A stretch of 64,000 bases of DNA. Source: Ursus arctos. Lineage: Eukaryota > Chordata > Mammalia > Carnivora > Ursidae. The DNA lies in assembly GCF_023065955.2 (NCBI RefSeq), contig NW_026623100.1:15167001-15231000 (forward strand), given 5' to 3'. Shown here piece after piece: positions 44,140 to 54,395 of this stretch. The notes beneath the pieces were generated by a model. It searched no databases. It was given only the letters and a program-made list of their open reading frames with translations, and was not told the DNA's origin. The number at the start of each line of letters is the position of its first letter. The first letter of the stretch is position 1. The position numbers and the translations under genes are program-made.

Positions 44140-44395
44140 CTTTTTTTTTTAATCATTGAGGTAAAGTTTATGTAACATAAAATTCACCATTTTAATCCTT
44201 TTTAAGTATGTAATTCGGTGGCTTTTAGTATATGTGCAATGTTATGCAATCATTGCTAAGGTCTAAATCCGGAACGTTTTCAAAACCCCAAGAAGAAACC
44301 CTGTACCCATTATGCTCTCACTCCCCATTCCCCCCCCCATCACCCCCTGCAACCACTAATCTGCTTTTCGCCTCTGTGGATTACAGCACACTGTT
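44140..44395 (-). mobile_element. old L1 3' UTR fragment, antisense
   Basis: 'aacataaaattcaccattttaa', 'gtatgtaattcggtggcttttagtatat', 'gaagaaaccctgtacccatta' and 'gcaaccactaatctgctttt' are the typical inverted 3' UTR stretch, also present at 34.45 kb. Confidence 0.8.
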
Positions 44396-44404
44396 CTTGT
44401 CCTC

Positions 44405-44582
44405 AGGAATACCGCAATTCAAGTCCTGATTCGCCTACTGGCTAGGCTTGCGACTACAGAAAGTTTACTTAGCCTTCTGCAGCCTCAGAATCTTAGGTAA
44501 ACAAACGGAGTTCTTGGCAACTTAAATGAGATACAATATGGGGAAACTCATGACACATAGTAGATGCTCGATCATTTCAAAA
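44405..44582 (+). mobile_element. MIR, sense
   Basis: 'aattcaagtcctgattcgcctactggctagg', 'gaaagtttacttagccttctgcagcctc', 'atgagatacaatatggg' and 'catagtagatgctcgatcatttc' give a nearly full sense MIR. Confidence 0.75.
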
Positions 44583-44585
44583 ACA

Positions 44586-44809
44586 AAAATATGACAGCGG
44601 AGGGACGCCTGAGTGATTCAGTCGGTTTAGCGACCAACTCTTGGTGTTGACCCAAGTCACGATCTCGGTTGTGAGATCGAGTTCTGCGCTGAGCGTGGAG
44701 CTTGCTTAAGATTCTCTCTCTCCCCCTCTGCCCCTTCCCCTGTGCTCTTTCCCTCTCTAAAAAATAAATAAAAATTAAAAATTAAAAAAATTAAAATATT
44801 ACAGCTGAG
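44586..44809 (+). mobile_element. older Can-SINE with imperfect 17-bp target duplication
   Basis: Plus-strand SINE with a diverged head 'gggacgcctgagtgattcagt', CT-rich part and an AT-rich tail. The flanking 17-mers at 44586-44602 and 44793-44809 agree at 15 of 17 bases, so the insertion is old. Confidence 0.9.
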
Positions 44810-45598
44810 ATGGACTTCTGAAAATAATGTAATATAATATACCGACGAGGAAAGTGAGAGCCTATGGGAGAAAGTAGCTGGGGTACTCCCCACATTGTGC
44901 TCGAGCTTCTGCCTACACTAGTTTGCACGTGTATTTTGGGCTGACAATGCTCCACTTTTTGTGAAAAATACAGTCCTCACTTCCAATGGTTGCCCACGGC
45001 CCTCGGACCCAGAAGTCAGCGGCTGGTAGAGGCTCCTGGGGTTCCAGGGCAGCTGGCCTCAGATTAGTGTTTAGGAATGCAGATGTCCGGTTGCTGCTGT
45101 GCCACTGTCCCCTTTCGTGTTCCCACACACCTGCAAAGGTGTGAAATAAACCACAGGCGACAGTCGCAAAATATCACTCCATAGATGACTTCCTAGTTAC
45201 AGAGGGGGGAAGGCAGCTCTGCAATGGAGACATGTCCCGGAAACCATTGTAGCTACATGGCGAAGCTTAGCATCACCACTAATGGGACAAGCTGACCTCA
45301 TGTCCTACGGACACAACATCACCTAGGTAGTATTCTTGCCAAAAATGTTTGTCCTTCCACTCCTGAGGATCCAGAGACAAATCCAGAGACAGTCTCCAAA
45401 TGACTGGCCTGGGGCTCTTCTAAACTGTCAGTGCCGTGAAAAGCAAAGAAGACAGAGGACCCAGTGAGGAGTAAAGGATGCTGCAGATGTGTGTACATCT
45501 GGATTCGGTTGCTGATTGAGGGGGAAAAAAAAAAGAGTCAGAAAGGAAATTGTTATGATAACTGGGGAAGTTTGAATAGGGACTATGTATGAGATGAT
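44810..45598. other. unique sequence, nothing recognised
   Basis: Plain sequence with short frames only. A-run at 45523-45535. Confidence 0.4.
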
Positions 45599-45599
45599 A

Positions 45600-45778
45600 T
45601 TGTATCATGTTTAGTATGTTTCTTTCTCTTTTTGTTTTATTGATTTATATTTGACATCTAACACTATATTAGTTTCAGGTATATAACATAATAATTCAGT
45701 ATTTGTATATATTGTGAAATGATCACAATATACCCAGTCAACATTCAGCACCCTACATAGTGACAAAAACTTTTCTTT
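45600..45778 (-). mobile_element. L1-group fragment, antisense
   Basis: 'ttgatttatatttgacatctaacactatattagtttcaggtatataacataataattcag' is the inverted form of a well-known L1-group 3' stretch. It lies between two sense L1 pieces, so it may be nested. Confidence 0.6.
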
Positions 45779-46090
45779 CTTGTGATGAGGACATGTTTAG
45801 TTTCTTCGACGTGATGATCATACTAGGTTAGGCAGAAATAGATCCCATTCTTAGGAGATACATGCTGAAGTGTTTAGGGGGAAAGGATCACGGTGTATAC
45901 AACTTATTCTCAAACATTTGGCCAAAAAGAAAGTGTGCGTGTGTGTAACGAGAGAGAAAAAACAAATGTGGTAAAATGCTAACAGCAGGTGGGTTTAGGT
46001 GAAGTGGGGACAGAGGGGTTCCTCTTACTCTTCTTTCAACTTTCCTGGATTTGAAGTTTTTCCAAATAATAAAGGTAGGGAAAATAAAAA
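45779..46090 (+). mobile_element. old L1 3' end, sense
   Basis: 'gcaacttattctcaaac'-like wording, 'gtggtaaaatgctaacagcaggtgggtttaggtg', 'cttctttcaactttcctgg' and AATAAA at 46068-46073 followed by an A-rich tail form an L1 3' end. Confidence 0.7.
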
Positions 46091-46998
46091 TAAAAAATAA
46101 TGGAATCTTGTCCAAAGAAATATATTACTTGAATAGAAGTTCGAGCATTTAACAAATTTTAAGCCAATATTTAAACATTGAGGAGTTTCACTTAAAAATC
46201 TAATTTCCAATTCTTTTTTTTTTTAGAAAACAATCTAATTTGGCCACACTAAACCCATATTTTCAACTACCAGCATTGCTGAGTGGTCTTTTTCTCGTTT
46301 AAAAGGTTGGCCCCATGCCAAGGATGCATGCTTAGGCTCTTATACTCACTGGCATTGGCCAGGAAAACCTTGATGATGAAAAATTTGCACACTTAAATTT
46401 AAATGGGGAAGGAGAGAGTTCTGGACCAGAAGCACTCAGAAACCTACCGAGCAGGTCGGGTTGCCAACAGAGACCACCAAGCCAGGAGGCCCCTAAGAGC
46501 ATAACCATGGCGCTCCTCCCAGCCAGATGGGAAGTTCACCGAGCCTCACCCAGGATGGGGGCTGAGCCTACTTCACCTGGGGCACCTCAAGGGCCCCATC
46601 CTCCCCAAATAAGGGGCTCCTGTGAGAGCAGAGACCTGTAGGCTTCTGCCTTTATGTTCATGCCAGAGAAAGGTGCTTGCTGGGGCACACAGCCTTGACA
46701 GCAGGCAACCAACTAACATTTTAGGAATCTCAACCACACCAACATGTACAATGACTACTCCTAACAAAATATTTTTCTTGGAAGCCTGCGAATTTGTTGG
46801 TGGCCAACCTGTCACCATGGTGCCCATCATCTTGGCCAACCAATCACAGATCAAAGCAGGCTGGGGCAAGAGCAACAGTTCATGTCCTCACAGAAGATTA
46901 TGCCACTTAATTGACTAAAATGAATCTAATTAGGAGACACATATACATGCCTCACATGACGTCATCATAATAGCATAATGTCCTTCACACTGGTAGAG
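46091..46998. other. unique sequence, nothing recognised
   Basis: A pair of antisense frames (100 and 98 codons) at 46.57-46.92 kb, no domain recognisable. No element was seen. Confidence 0.4.
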
Positions 46999-47190
46999 GA
47001 GAGAGAAAATCCCAATTCTGGTCTCAGCTTCGCCACTGACTCACTCTCCAATCTTGGGTGAGGCACTTAACCCATCTGAACCCTGATGCCTCATCAATCA
47101 ATTGGAGATAATTGTCCCTGCCTTGCCTGCTTCATAGGGATGTTGTCATGGAGAATAAGATAATACATAGGAAGGTTTTAAAAAATATTA
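46999..47190 (+). mobile_element. MIR, sense
   Basis: 'ctggtctcagcttcgccactgactcac', 'gggtgaggcacttaacccatctgaacc', 'tcaatcaattggagataattg' and 'catagggatgttgtcatgg' give a well-ordered sense MIR. Confidence 0.85.
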
Positions 47191-48175
47191 AGGACTGAGA
47201 TGTTATCACTTTACTATCTGGGGAATGTATTGTAATTTTTTCCCCTCAAGACATCTTCCCCACTCCAAATTCATCTAGCTCCCCCCCCCCCTTAACTCTC
47301 CTTACTCCAAACTTTCCTTTACCCTATCCTGGAGTTGCGAAAACTTTCAGGAATGGCTTCCCTTAAAAACTCTGGCCGCAAAACACACACAGACGAGGCA
47401 TGGATACTTGAGCCTCAAGACTTTTGCAGGAGCAGGGATGGGCCTTACCTGTATTCTGTAGCCCATGACTCTACCCTGGACCTGTCACCAAGTAGAAAGA
47501 CAGGTCATGTTTGTTGATTGAATGAGTGAGTGCCTCAGAGATGTGGGTGGGCGCTGCCTGAGTTGGGGAAGGAAAGGGGCAGGATGGGAACCAGCAGCCA
47601 AATTCTGTACAGCAGGATGATGCCGGAGGGAGAGAGGAAGTGTCTGGGTTTGTGGCCAAAGGAGAGAAAGGTCTTCCAGTCTGTGGCATGCAGCCTCCCT
47701 CTCTCACACCTTGGGACCCGGGAGTCAGCTGGGCATGTAGAATGGGTTCATAAGGGGCTGTAGTTAGGAAGGGCTGAGAAACCCCACACCTCACCTGAGG
47801 CCTGATAGGAAGCCCCCCCAAAGTCACCACTTCGATTCACTAGATGGCATGAAAAAAGCTTCAAAGTAAAGCAGCCCAATTTTCCTCTTTGGGTTTGTTT
47901 AAATTTCTCTGGGGTGGGAAGGATGTGGACAGGAAAAGACTCCCAAGCTGTCAAAGCACTCCAATGACAAGAAAAGAGTCAAGAAATGGTTGAGGAAAAA
48001 TATGGTCAGTGTGGGGCTAAGGGCACGCAGAGGAGGCACTGTGGCCCAGTCCCCACGGGCACGTGGAAGCTTCCAGAGCCAGGAAATGGGGAGAAGAGCA
48101 TTAGATAATGGTTGTTTGAAATAAGCCTTTTTAAAGGAGCCACATTTTGCTTGTGTATAAGCACACACATGCAAT
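47191..48175. other. unique sequence, nothing recognised
   Basis: A C-run at 47281-47291 and plain sequence. A 119-codon antisense frame has no recognisable domain. Confidence 0.4.
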
Positions 48176-48428
48176 GAGAGCAGTTTACTTTCTTTTTTTT
48201 TTTTTAAGTTTATATTTATTTATTTGTTTGAGAGAGCATGAGAGTGAGAGCGCACAAAGCAGGGGGAGAGGCAGACAGAGGGTCAGAGGTAGAGGGAGAA
48301 GCAGACTCCCTGCTAAGCAGGGAGCCTGACGTGGGACTCGATCCCAGGAACCCAGGATCATGACCTGAGCCAAAGGCAGATGCTTAACCCACTGAGCCAC
48401 CCAGGTGCCCCGAGAGCAGTTTACTTTC
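48176..48428 (-). mobile_element. Can-SINE with 17-bp exact target duplication
   Basis: Full-length minus-strand SINE (reversed A-tail from 48193, reversed head 'gagccacccaggtgcccc' ending at 48411). The exact 17-mer 'gagagcagtttactttc' flanks it at 48176-48192 and 48412-48428. The exact duplication points to a fairly young insertion. Confidence 0.97.
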
Positions 48429-48685
48429 ATGTGGTTACTTCTAAATCCTAATCTGAAATGCTTCAAAACAAGCAAAGAGATGGAAAGATACAGTTGAAAA
48501 ACGCAAGCTGTGTAAGTACGCATGCAGAATTACCAAATAAGTCCCTTGCTCCTCAAATAATTACAGTTCTCGTCCTCCATCGGACTCCCTCCAGTATGGT
48601 CACTGCTCTTAGGCAATCCTCTGGCGCCCATTCTGCTCATCCCTTGTGGCATGAATCCCTTTCTTCTTGTGCTGGTTATTCCCTT
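48429..48685. other. short unique stretch
   Basis: Nothing recognised between the SINE and the long dispersed repeat. Confidence 0.35.
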
Positions 48686-49680
48686 CACTCAACAAGGGTT
48701 CGGTTTTTGAGGACCTGCTACGTGCCGGGCCACTGTTCTAGGGGCTGGAGTACATCAGGAACGAAACAGGTAGCCATTGATGTGTCCGAGGGCTTATCTT
48801 CTCGTGGGAACAGATGGACGCGTAAATCAAGAAATAAAACATCCTGTATGTATAACAAATGCCAGACAGCGACAGGTACTGTGGAGCAGCAGAAAGCAGG
48901 AAAGGGGAGCAGGGAATGTGTGTGTGTGGAGGATGGGGGTGTGGGTCCGGAGCCTCTCTGGGCATGGGTTTGAGAAAGCCCTGGGGAGATTGCGGAGTGA
49001 GCCACGTGACAATCTGGAGGAAACGTGGTCCAGGCAAAGGCAAGTGCGAGTGCAAAGCCCGTGAAGCAAGAGGGTAGGAGCGAGAGCAGCAGGGGCCAGT
49101 GCGGCTGGAGTGTCGTGGGGGTTGTGAGTGGAGATGAGGTCAAAGGGCCGCAGGGAACCACATCGTACAGGCCCTCAGGGGCCAATGTAAGAACTTGGTC
49201 TTTTGTTTTTTCATAGAGGAAGGACATGATCTGATGCCATTTTAACAGGATCCCTTGTATTGAAGAGAGATTGTAGGGGACACTGGGTGGTGGGGGGGGG
49301 GGGGTTGACAGCAGTTTGGACCAAAGTGGTTTTGTCGTAGCTGGTGAGACGTGGTCAGCTTCTGGATCTGTTCTGAGGTAGAGCCCAGTCTTGCTGATGA
49401 ATTGAAGGTGAATATAAAAGAAAGCATGAAGTGAAGGATGACTCCAAGAACTTAGGACTGGGCAACTGAAGAGTGGAGTCACCCTTGAGCGAGGGGAAAG
49501 GTGAGAAGGGCTGGTGGGGGTTGGGGAAGAGCGGGAGTCTGGCTTTCAACATTTTGAGTTTGAGTTATCTGTTGGAGAGCCAAGTGGAGATGTCGGGTAT
49601 GCAGTTGAATATGAGAGCACAATTTGGGGAAGTGGTCCAAGCCAAAGACAGAAGTTTAAGAATTATCAAATGTATATTAT
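48686..49680 (+). repeat. long copy of unnamed ancient dispersed repeat (~1 kb)
   Basis: Colinear with a widespread mammalian repeat: 'gacctgctacgtgccgggcc..ctaggggctgg', 'cttatcttctcgtgggaacag', 'ggcaaaggcaagtgcgagtgcaaagcccgtg', 'ccagtgcggctggag', 'gagatgaggtcaaag', 'gaaggacatgatctgatgcc', 'gagattgtaggggacac', 'gacgtggtcagcttctgg', 'gaaggatgactccaagaactt', 'ccaagtggagatgtcggg'. Shorter copies of its parts lie at 2.9, 4.9, 21.3, 29.3 and 61.3 kb. The 254-codon antisense frame over it (48718-49482) is the longest ORF of the window and is not a gene. Confidence 0.7.
49287..49302. repeat. poly(G) run inside the dispersed repeat
   Basis: About a dozen G in a row ('ggtggtggggggggggggttg'). Length is error-prone. 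Confidence 0.8.
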
Positions 49681-49887
49681 TTGTGTTCAGGTAGGTCCGT
49701 TGGGACAAAAACTATTTCTTATTCATTGAATCCCCACCTAACTTAGGAGTGATTTGCCTACCCATAGTAGAGACTCACTAAATACTTACAAAATATCTGG
49801 ATACATCTGTCTGTGAAAATAAAGCCAAGATTAATTGAGATGTGAAAACAGTGGCACCCCCCTTCCATCATACACAGATAAGGGCAA

Positions 49888-50095
49888 AAGCCCAAGATCT
49901 AGAATGAGCTGATCCAGACACGAGTCCTGGTTCTGCTGCTTCTAACAAGGTAGTCTTGGCCAAGTTACTTAACATCTCCAAACCAGGTTCCTCACGTGTA
50001 GCATGGGAGCAATTTCAATAGCTACATCAAGACGGGTTGTGAAGATTTAAAGTGTCCATGAGTGTGAAATGTATAAGCACCTTACAGATGGGAAT
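49888..50095 (+). mobile_element. MIR, sense
   Basis: 'gacacgagtcctggttctgctgcttctaac', 'cttggccaagttacttaacatctccaaacc', 'gtagcatgggagcaatttcaatagctac' and 'gtgaagatttaaagtgtcc' give a nearly complete sense MIR. Confidence 0.88.
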
Positions 50096-50468
50096 TAGTT
50101 AGGAGAACCAGGCAGGGATTGGTAAAGACACACTTCTGCTCCTCTGGCTTATCTCTACCTTCTTGTTCACCTGAAGGACTTTGAGTAGAAACCCCAGAAG
50201 CTGGGATTCAGAATGCAGCAGGGTGGTCCCTCCCTGGCTACATACTCCTCACCCCTAAAGGGCCAGTTTAACACCATGACCCCCATCCCACTCCAGCCCA
50301 CATACTCACTGCCCAGGTAATTTCCTGGACCACCTCAGGCCAGGCTGAGCTCTCCCTCCTTAACTCCTATCACAATGGCCTCCAAAGTACCAGCAATTTA
50401 TCTCCTACTAGGGTAAAGCTAGAAAATACTGGAGCTTTTATTCAGATTTATTTTTTTACCTAAAAGAA
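50096..50468. other. unique sequence, nothing recognised
   Basis: Plain sequence between a MIR and an L1. Confidence 0.4.
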
Positions 50469-51240
50469 TGAATAAATAAAAGATCATCAACATTAGTCAT
50501 TAAGGAATGCAAATTGAAACCGTGACGAGATACCACCGCACACACACTGGAATAAAAACAAAACAAAACAAAAAACATAAATCCCTGTGACCCTGCTAAT
50601 ACCAAGTGCAGGTAAGGATTTGGAGCAACCAGAAGTCTGATATGCTGCTGGCGGGAATGCAGATGGCACAGACATTTGGAAGATAGTTTGGCCGTCCCAT
50701 ATAAAGTGAAATATACACCCACCATGTGATCCAGCAATCCTTCTTCTTGGAATTTACCGAAGAGAAGCAAAAACTCACGTTCACACAAACACCTGTATGC
50801 AAACGCTTATAGTGGCTTTATTCATAATCGTCCTAGACTGAAAGCAACCCAGATGGCCTTCAGCTCGTGAATGAACAAACGATGGTACATCCGTAAAATG
50901 GATGGAAAACTGCTTAGCAATAAAAAGGAGCAAAGAATTGATTCAAACAACATGAACGAATCTTAAATATATTCTATAAGTGAGACAAGCCAGAGCCAAG
51001 AGGCTCCATATTGTGTGATTCTGTTTACATGACATTCCAGAAGGGCAGAGAATAGATGAGCGGTGGCTAGAGGTTGGGAGGAGTTGGTGACAGAGAGCCA
51101 GCATAAAGGGAGTTGGGAGGGAGGGGACGTTCTGCATCACATGTCTGTCACGGTGGTTACACTACTCTATGCATTTTCGAAAACCCGTGGAAGTGAACAT
51201 AATCAAAACTGAATTTTACAATATGTAAATTAAGAAAAAA
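50469..51240 (+). mobile_element. old L1, ORF2 tail and 3' UTR, sense
   Basis: 'ggaatgcaaattgaaaccg..gagataccacc', 'gatatgctgctggcgggaatgcag', 'ccatgtgatccagcaatccttcttcttgg', 'tagcaataaaaaggagcaaag', 'gtgtgattctgtttacatgacattcc' and 'ctctatgcattttcgaaaacc' follow in L1 order. Dead, 5'-truncated. Confidence 0.85.
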
Positions 51241-51294
51241 CCAACCAGGAAATGGGATGAACTCCAAATAGAATACAAATTGTAATAAAAGAAC

Positions 51295-51628
51295 TTCAGT
51301 GTATTATAAATGGATAACGTCACTACACTGAAGGGGGTGGAGAAGAAAAGACCTAACCTATGTAATTCTGGAAACCGGTATTTTGGCTGGATGTTGTCAG
51401 GCTAAGGGAAAAATAGACTGGCCCCAAATAATGTGGTTCGTAGTTCGTTCCTCACAGGTGTATGCATTAGCAACTCTGAGAATGGATGTACTTATATTGG
51501 GCAAAGAAGGAAATATATTATAGATAAGGACAACCCAATTTCTCACGGTCAGAGCAAGAAGTTACAAATAAGGAAAAGCGGAAGGCCAGAATGAACTCTG
51601 GTGTTGGGTCGGACTCAGAGGCATCAGC
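51295..51628 (+). mobile_element. old L1 3' UTR piece, sense (left of a nested insertion)
   Basis: A-rich and colinear with an old L1 3' UTR that resumes at 52.11 kb after an inverted L1 piece. Single-block identity is weak; I infer it mainly from continuity. Confidence 0.4.
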
Positions 51629-52085
51629 ATGAACTCGTGTTTCTTGTCTGTGCAGCACATTATATGTAATATTTCCCATTTTGACCATGTGTAAGTATAA
51701 AACTCATTGCCATTAAGTACAACCATTTCTACTATTCATTTCCAGAACTTTTTTCTTCCAAACAGAAACCCTGTAGGCATGAACTAATAATTCTTCATTC
51801 CTCTATCCCTCCGGTCCTGTTAAGCTCTGTTGCATTATCTGTCTCTGTAGATATGTCTATTAGAGATACCTCATGTAAGTGGAATCATGCAATACTTGTT
51901 CTTCTGTGTCTCGCTTATTTCACTTAGGGTACATACTACTTTCTAGATTCATCCGTATGGTAGCATGTATCAGAATTCCATCCCTTCTTAAGGCTGAATG
52001 ATACTCCACCATAGACCATAATGTCTACGCCATGTTTTACTTAGCCATTCATTTGTGGATGGACACTCATGATTTTTTAAACTTA
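51629..52085 (-). mobile_element. old L1 3' region, antisense, nested
   Basis: 'attgccattaagtacaaccatttctac', 'ccagaacttttttcttccaaacagaaaccctg', 'agtggaatcatgcaatacttg', 'gtagcatgtatcagaattcc' and 'ttcatttgtggatggacactcatg' are the inverted L1 3' UTR and ORF2 end. It lies between two sense L1 pieces. Confidence 0.8.
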
Positions 52086-52099
52086 TATTTACATACAGG

Positions 52100-53315
52100 T
52101 AGAGAGCTACAGAAATAAATACGGAGACACGAGTGTCTATGTATTAGTAGACAGACATACTTTCCTGTCTCTCTTCCTGAAAGGGCCAAGATGCAACTCT
52201 TCTCCAGCGGTAATGAGCACACCTAGCACCCAAATCTTGGCTTATGAATACCATTCTTCAGTAAAAGGAACCAGAGCTCTTTGGAGAAGTTGGTTGCAGG
52301 CCTAGGGCAGGGAAAATGGGAGGTGAGTCTGAAGCATCTCGTGAACCCAGAGAATTAGGAGATAATTTTAAAAGGTCATGAGCGTATAAAAAGGCACAAG
52401 AGCCAACGTGAAGGAGCTCCCGGGAGCCAAAGCCAGAACAATTGAAGGAATGAAATAAATAATAACCTTAGATTATAACCACATCCATGAATTCATACCG
52501 ATATAAATAATTGAATAAATAAATAAATGGAAGTGAAAGAACAACTCCTCCTTTCAGAAGAATTTCAACTAATAAATGTAGAAAGAGTATAGAAATGTGG
52601 AAGGAATGAAGGAAATGGGAAAACCACCATTAGAACACCACAATAATCATTGTTACAGGCTAATCCACGCAGATGCTAAGATTAGTGGGCAAAAGTCTGA
52701 GGAGAAAGTAGATATTTGCATAATCTCAAAGCACCTCTCCCAAGATATTTCTCATTTACACAGGGCCACACTGTAGCTCGACAGTGGGGAAACCCAGCAG
52801 ACACCCTCTCAAGTAAGGCTCCAAGTAGACATGACCAGTAGTCTGCAAACGGACATCTTGGAGCCCCTGAGGTGATACGCTGGAAAGAGCACGTGAGCTC
52901 TGTGGTATTCTTGCCGAAAATGTAGAACCACAATTTAAGCATCAGAAAACATCAGACAAATCCAGATTGAGGAAAATTCTACAAAATGTCCAAGTCAGGA
53001 GAGACATTGAAAGGCAGAAGCTATCACAGAATGGACCAGGGGACGAAGGCAACATGACAAATACATGCAGTGTGGGATTCTGGACTAGCTCCCGGAACAG
53101 AAAATGTATATTAGTGGGAAAATTAGTGAAAATCCAAATAAAGTCTGTAGTTTGGTTAATAGTATTGTACCCATGTTACTATCTTTGTTTTGATAATTGT
53201 CCGATGATTATGTAAGACATTAACATTGGGAGAAACGGGAGAAGGGTGTGTGGGAACTCTCTGTGCTATTTTTGCAACTTTTCTGGAAGTCTAAACTTGT
53301 GTAACTAGTGGGAGT
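52100..53315 (+). mobile_element. old L1 3' UTR, sense
   Basis: 'agacaaatccagattgaggaaaattctacaaaatg', 'gacattgaaaggcagaagctatcacag', 'gtgggattctggactagctcccggaacag', 'aataaagtctgtagtttggttaatagtattgtaccc' and 'gcaacttttctggaagtctaaac' are, in order, a well-known old L1 3' UTR. About 1.2 kb. Confidence 0.85.
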
Positions 53316-53329
53316 TCACGGTCCAAAAG

Positions 53330-53642
53330 ATCTGGAGACCACTGCCTTTCAGCCTGAGCAGAAAGTCCTGCAGATACCGAGAGAAGTCAAACTCACAGAG
53401 ACAGAAAGTAGAAGAAGGTGGTTGCCAGGGGCTGGGGGGAGGGGGGAAGAGATGGGGAGTTAGCGTTTAATGGGTACAGTTTCACTTTTGCAAGATAAAA
53501 AAGTTCAGAGGTGGACGGTGGTGCGGGCTGCACAGCAGTGTGAATGTTCTTAATGCCACTGAACCGTTCGCTTAAAAATAGTTCTGCTGGTAAATTTTAC
53601 AGTATGTGTATTTCACCACATTTAAAAACAAAACAAAACAAG
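53330..53642 (+). mobile_element. old L1 3' end, sense
   Basis: 'ggtggttgccaggggctggggg', 'gtttaatgggtacagtttc', 'gggctgcacagcagtgtgaatgttc' and 'gctggtaaattttacagtatgtgtatttcaccac' form the last 300 bases of another old L1, ending in an AAAC-rich tail. Confidence 0.85.
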
Positions 53643-53649
53643 GACTGCA

Positions 53650-54088
53650 GGGTTTATGGTTGGCCTTACACTATCTTGCTTCTGCATCTTTCTCACGGGT
53701 TAGACGTGTCTTCCCAACAAGGCTGCACGAGAGCTGGGTCTGGAAGCCCACCTGTTCTTCAAGCCCGAGTATCCATCCAGGCTTAATTCACAGATAGGAC
53801 TCGACAGGAGATGGGGAGGCTTAGAGAGCAGAAAGGCAAATTCTCGTGGGGGGAGCTAGGAAAAGGTTCCATTGAAGGTTATCTTAATCTCCCAGAGACA
53901 AGATGAGCCTTCCCTCAGATCTCGGAGTCCTGGAGACTCGAGGCTCCAGGGGGACCTGGGAAATGCTGCCCGCCTTCTGTCCTCCTTCTCCGCCTCCCCG
54001 AGGAGGTGGTGTGTTCCCTGGCTCTGTAGGATCTCCCTTCGGGACTGAAGCACGCTCCATGTGCGTTTACGCACCAGCCCGTCTGTAT
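53650..54088. other. unique sequence, nothing recognised
   Basis: Plain sequence. A 153-codon plus frame (53903-54364) runs into the LTR-like repeat that follows. Confidence 0.4.
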
Positions 54089-54089
54089 A

Positions 54090-54395
54090 GGCAAGGTTCT
54101 GTCGTGGTAATAAACAGTCCTCAACCAGGGTTTGGAAACATCAGTTCGTTTCTTGCTCATTCTGCACACTCACCACAGGGTGGCCGGGGCTCTTCTCTGT
54201 GTCATGCTCCCTCTGGGCTCCAGGATGATGCCATAGCCATTATCGGGAACACAGTGGTAACTGGGGGTGCTGGCTCCAGCCTTTGCCTGGAAATGACCCC
54301 GGTCACTTCTGCTCCCACTGCGTTATTTAAAACATGTCATATGGCCCAGCACGACTTAAAATAGGTGGGAAATGACAATCCACCTGCAGGGAGCT
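54090..54395 (-). mobile_element. old LTR-like repeat (MaLR/MER type), antisense
   Basis: 'gtttcttgctcattctgcacactcaccacagggtggccggggctc', 'cctggaaatgaccccggtcacttctgctccc' and 'catgtcatatggccc' resemble an inverted mammalian LTR-type repeat. Family not named. Confidence 0.5.

Noticed and set aside
48718..49482. 254-codon antisense open frame, the longest in the window
   Set aside because: It lies wholly antisense to the old dispersed repeat, reads through a poly(G/C) run as a proline run, and has no recognisable domain.
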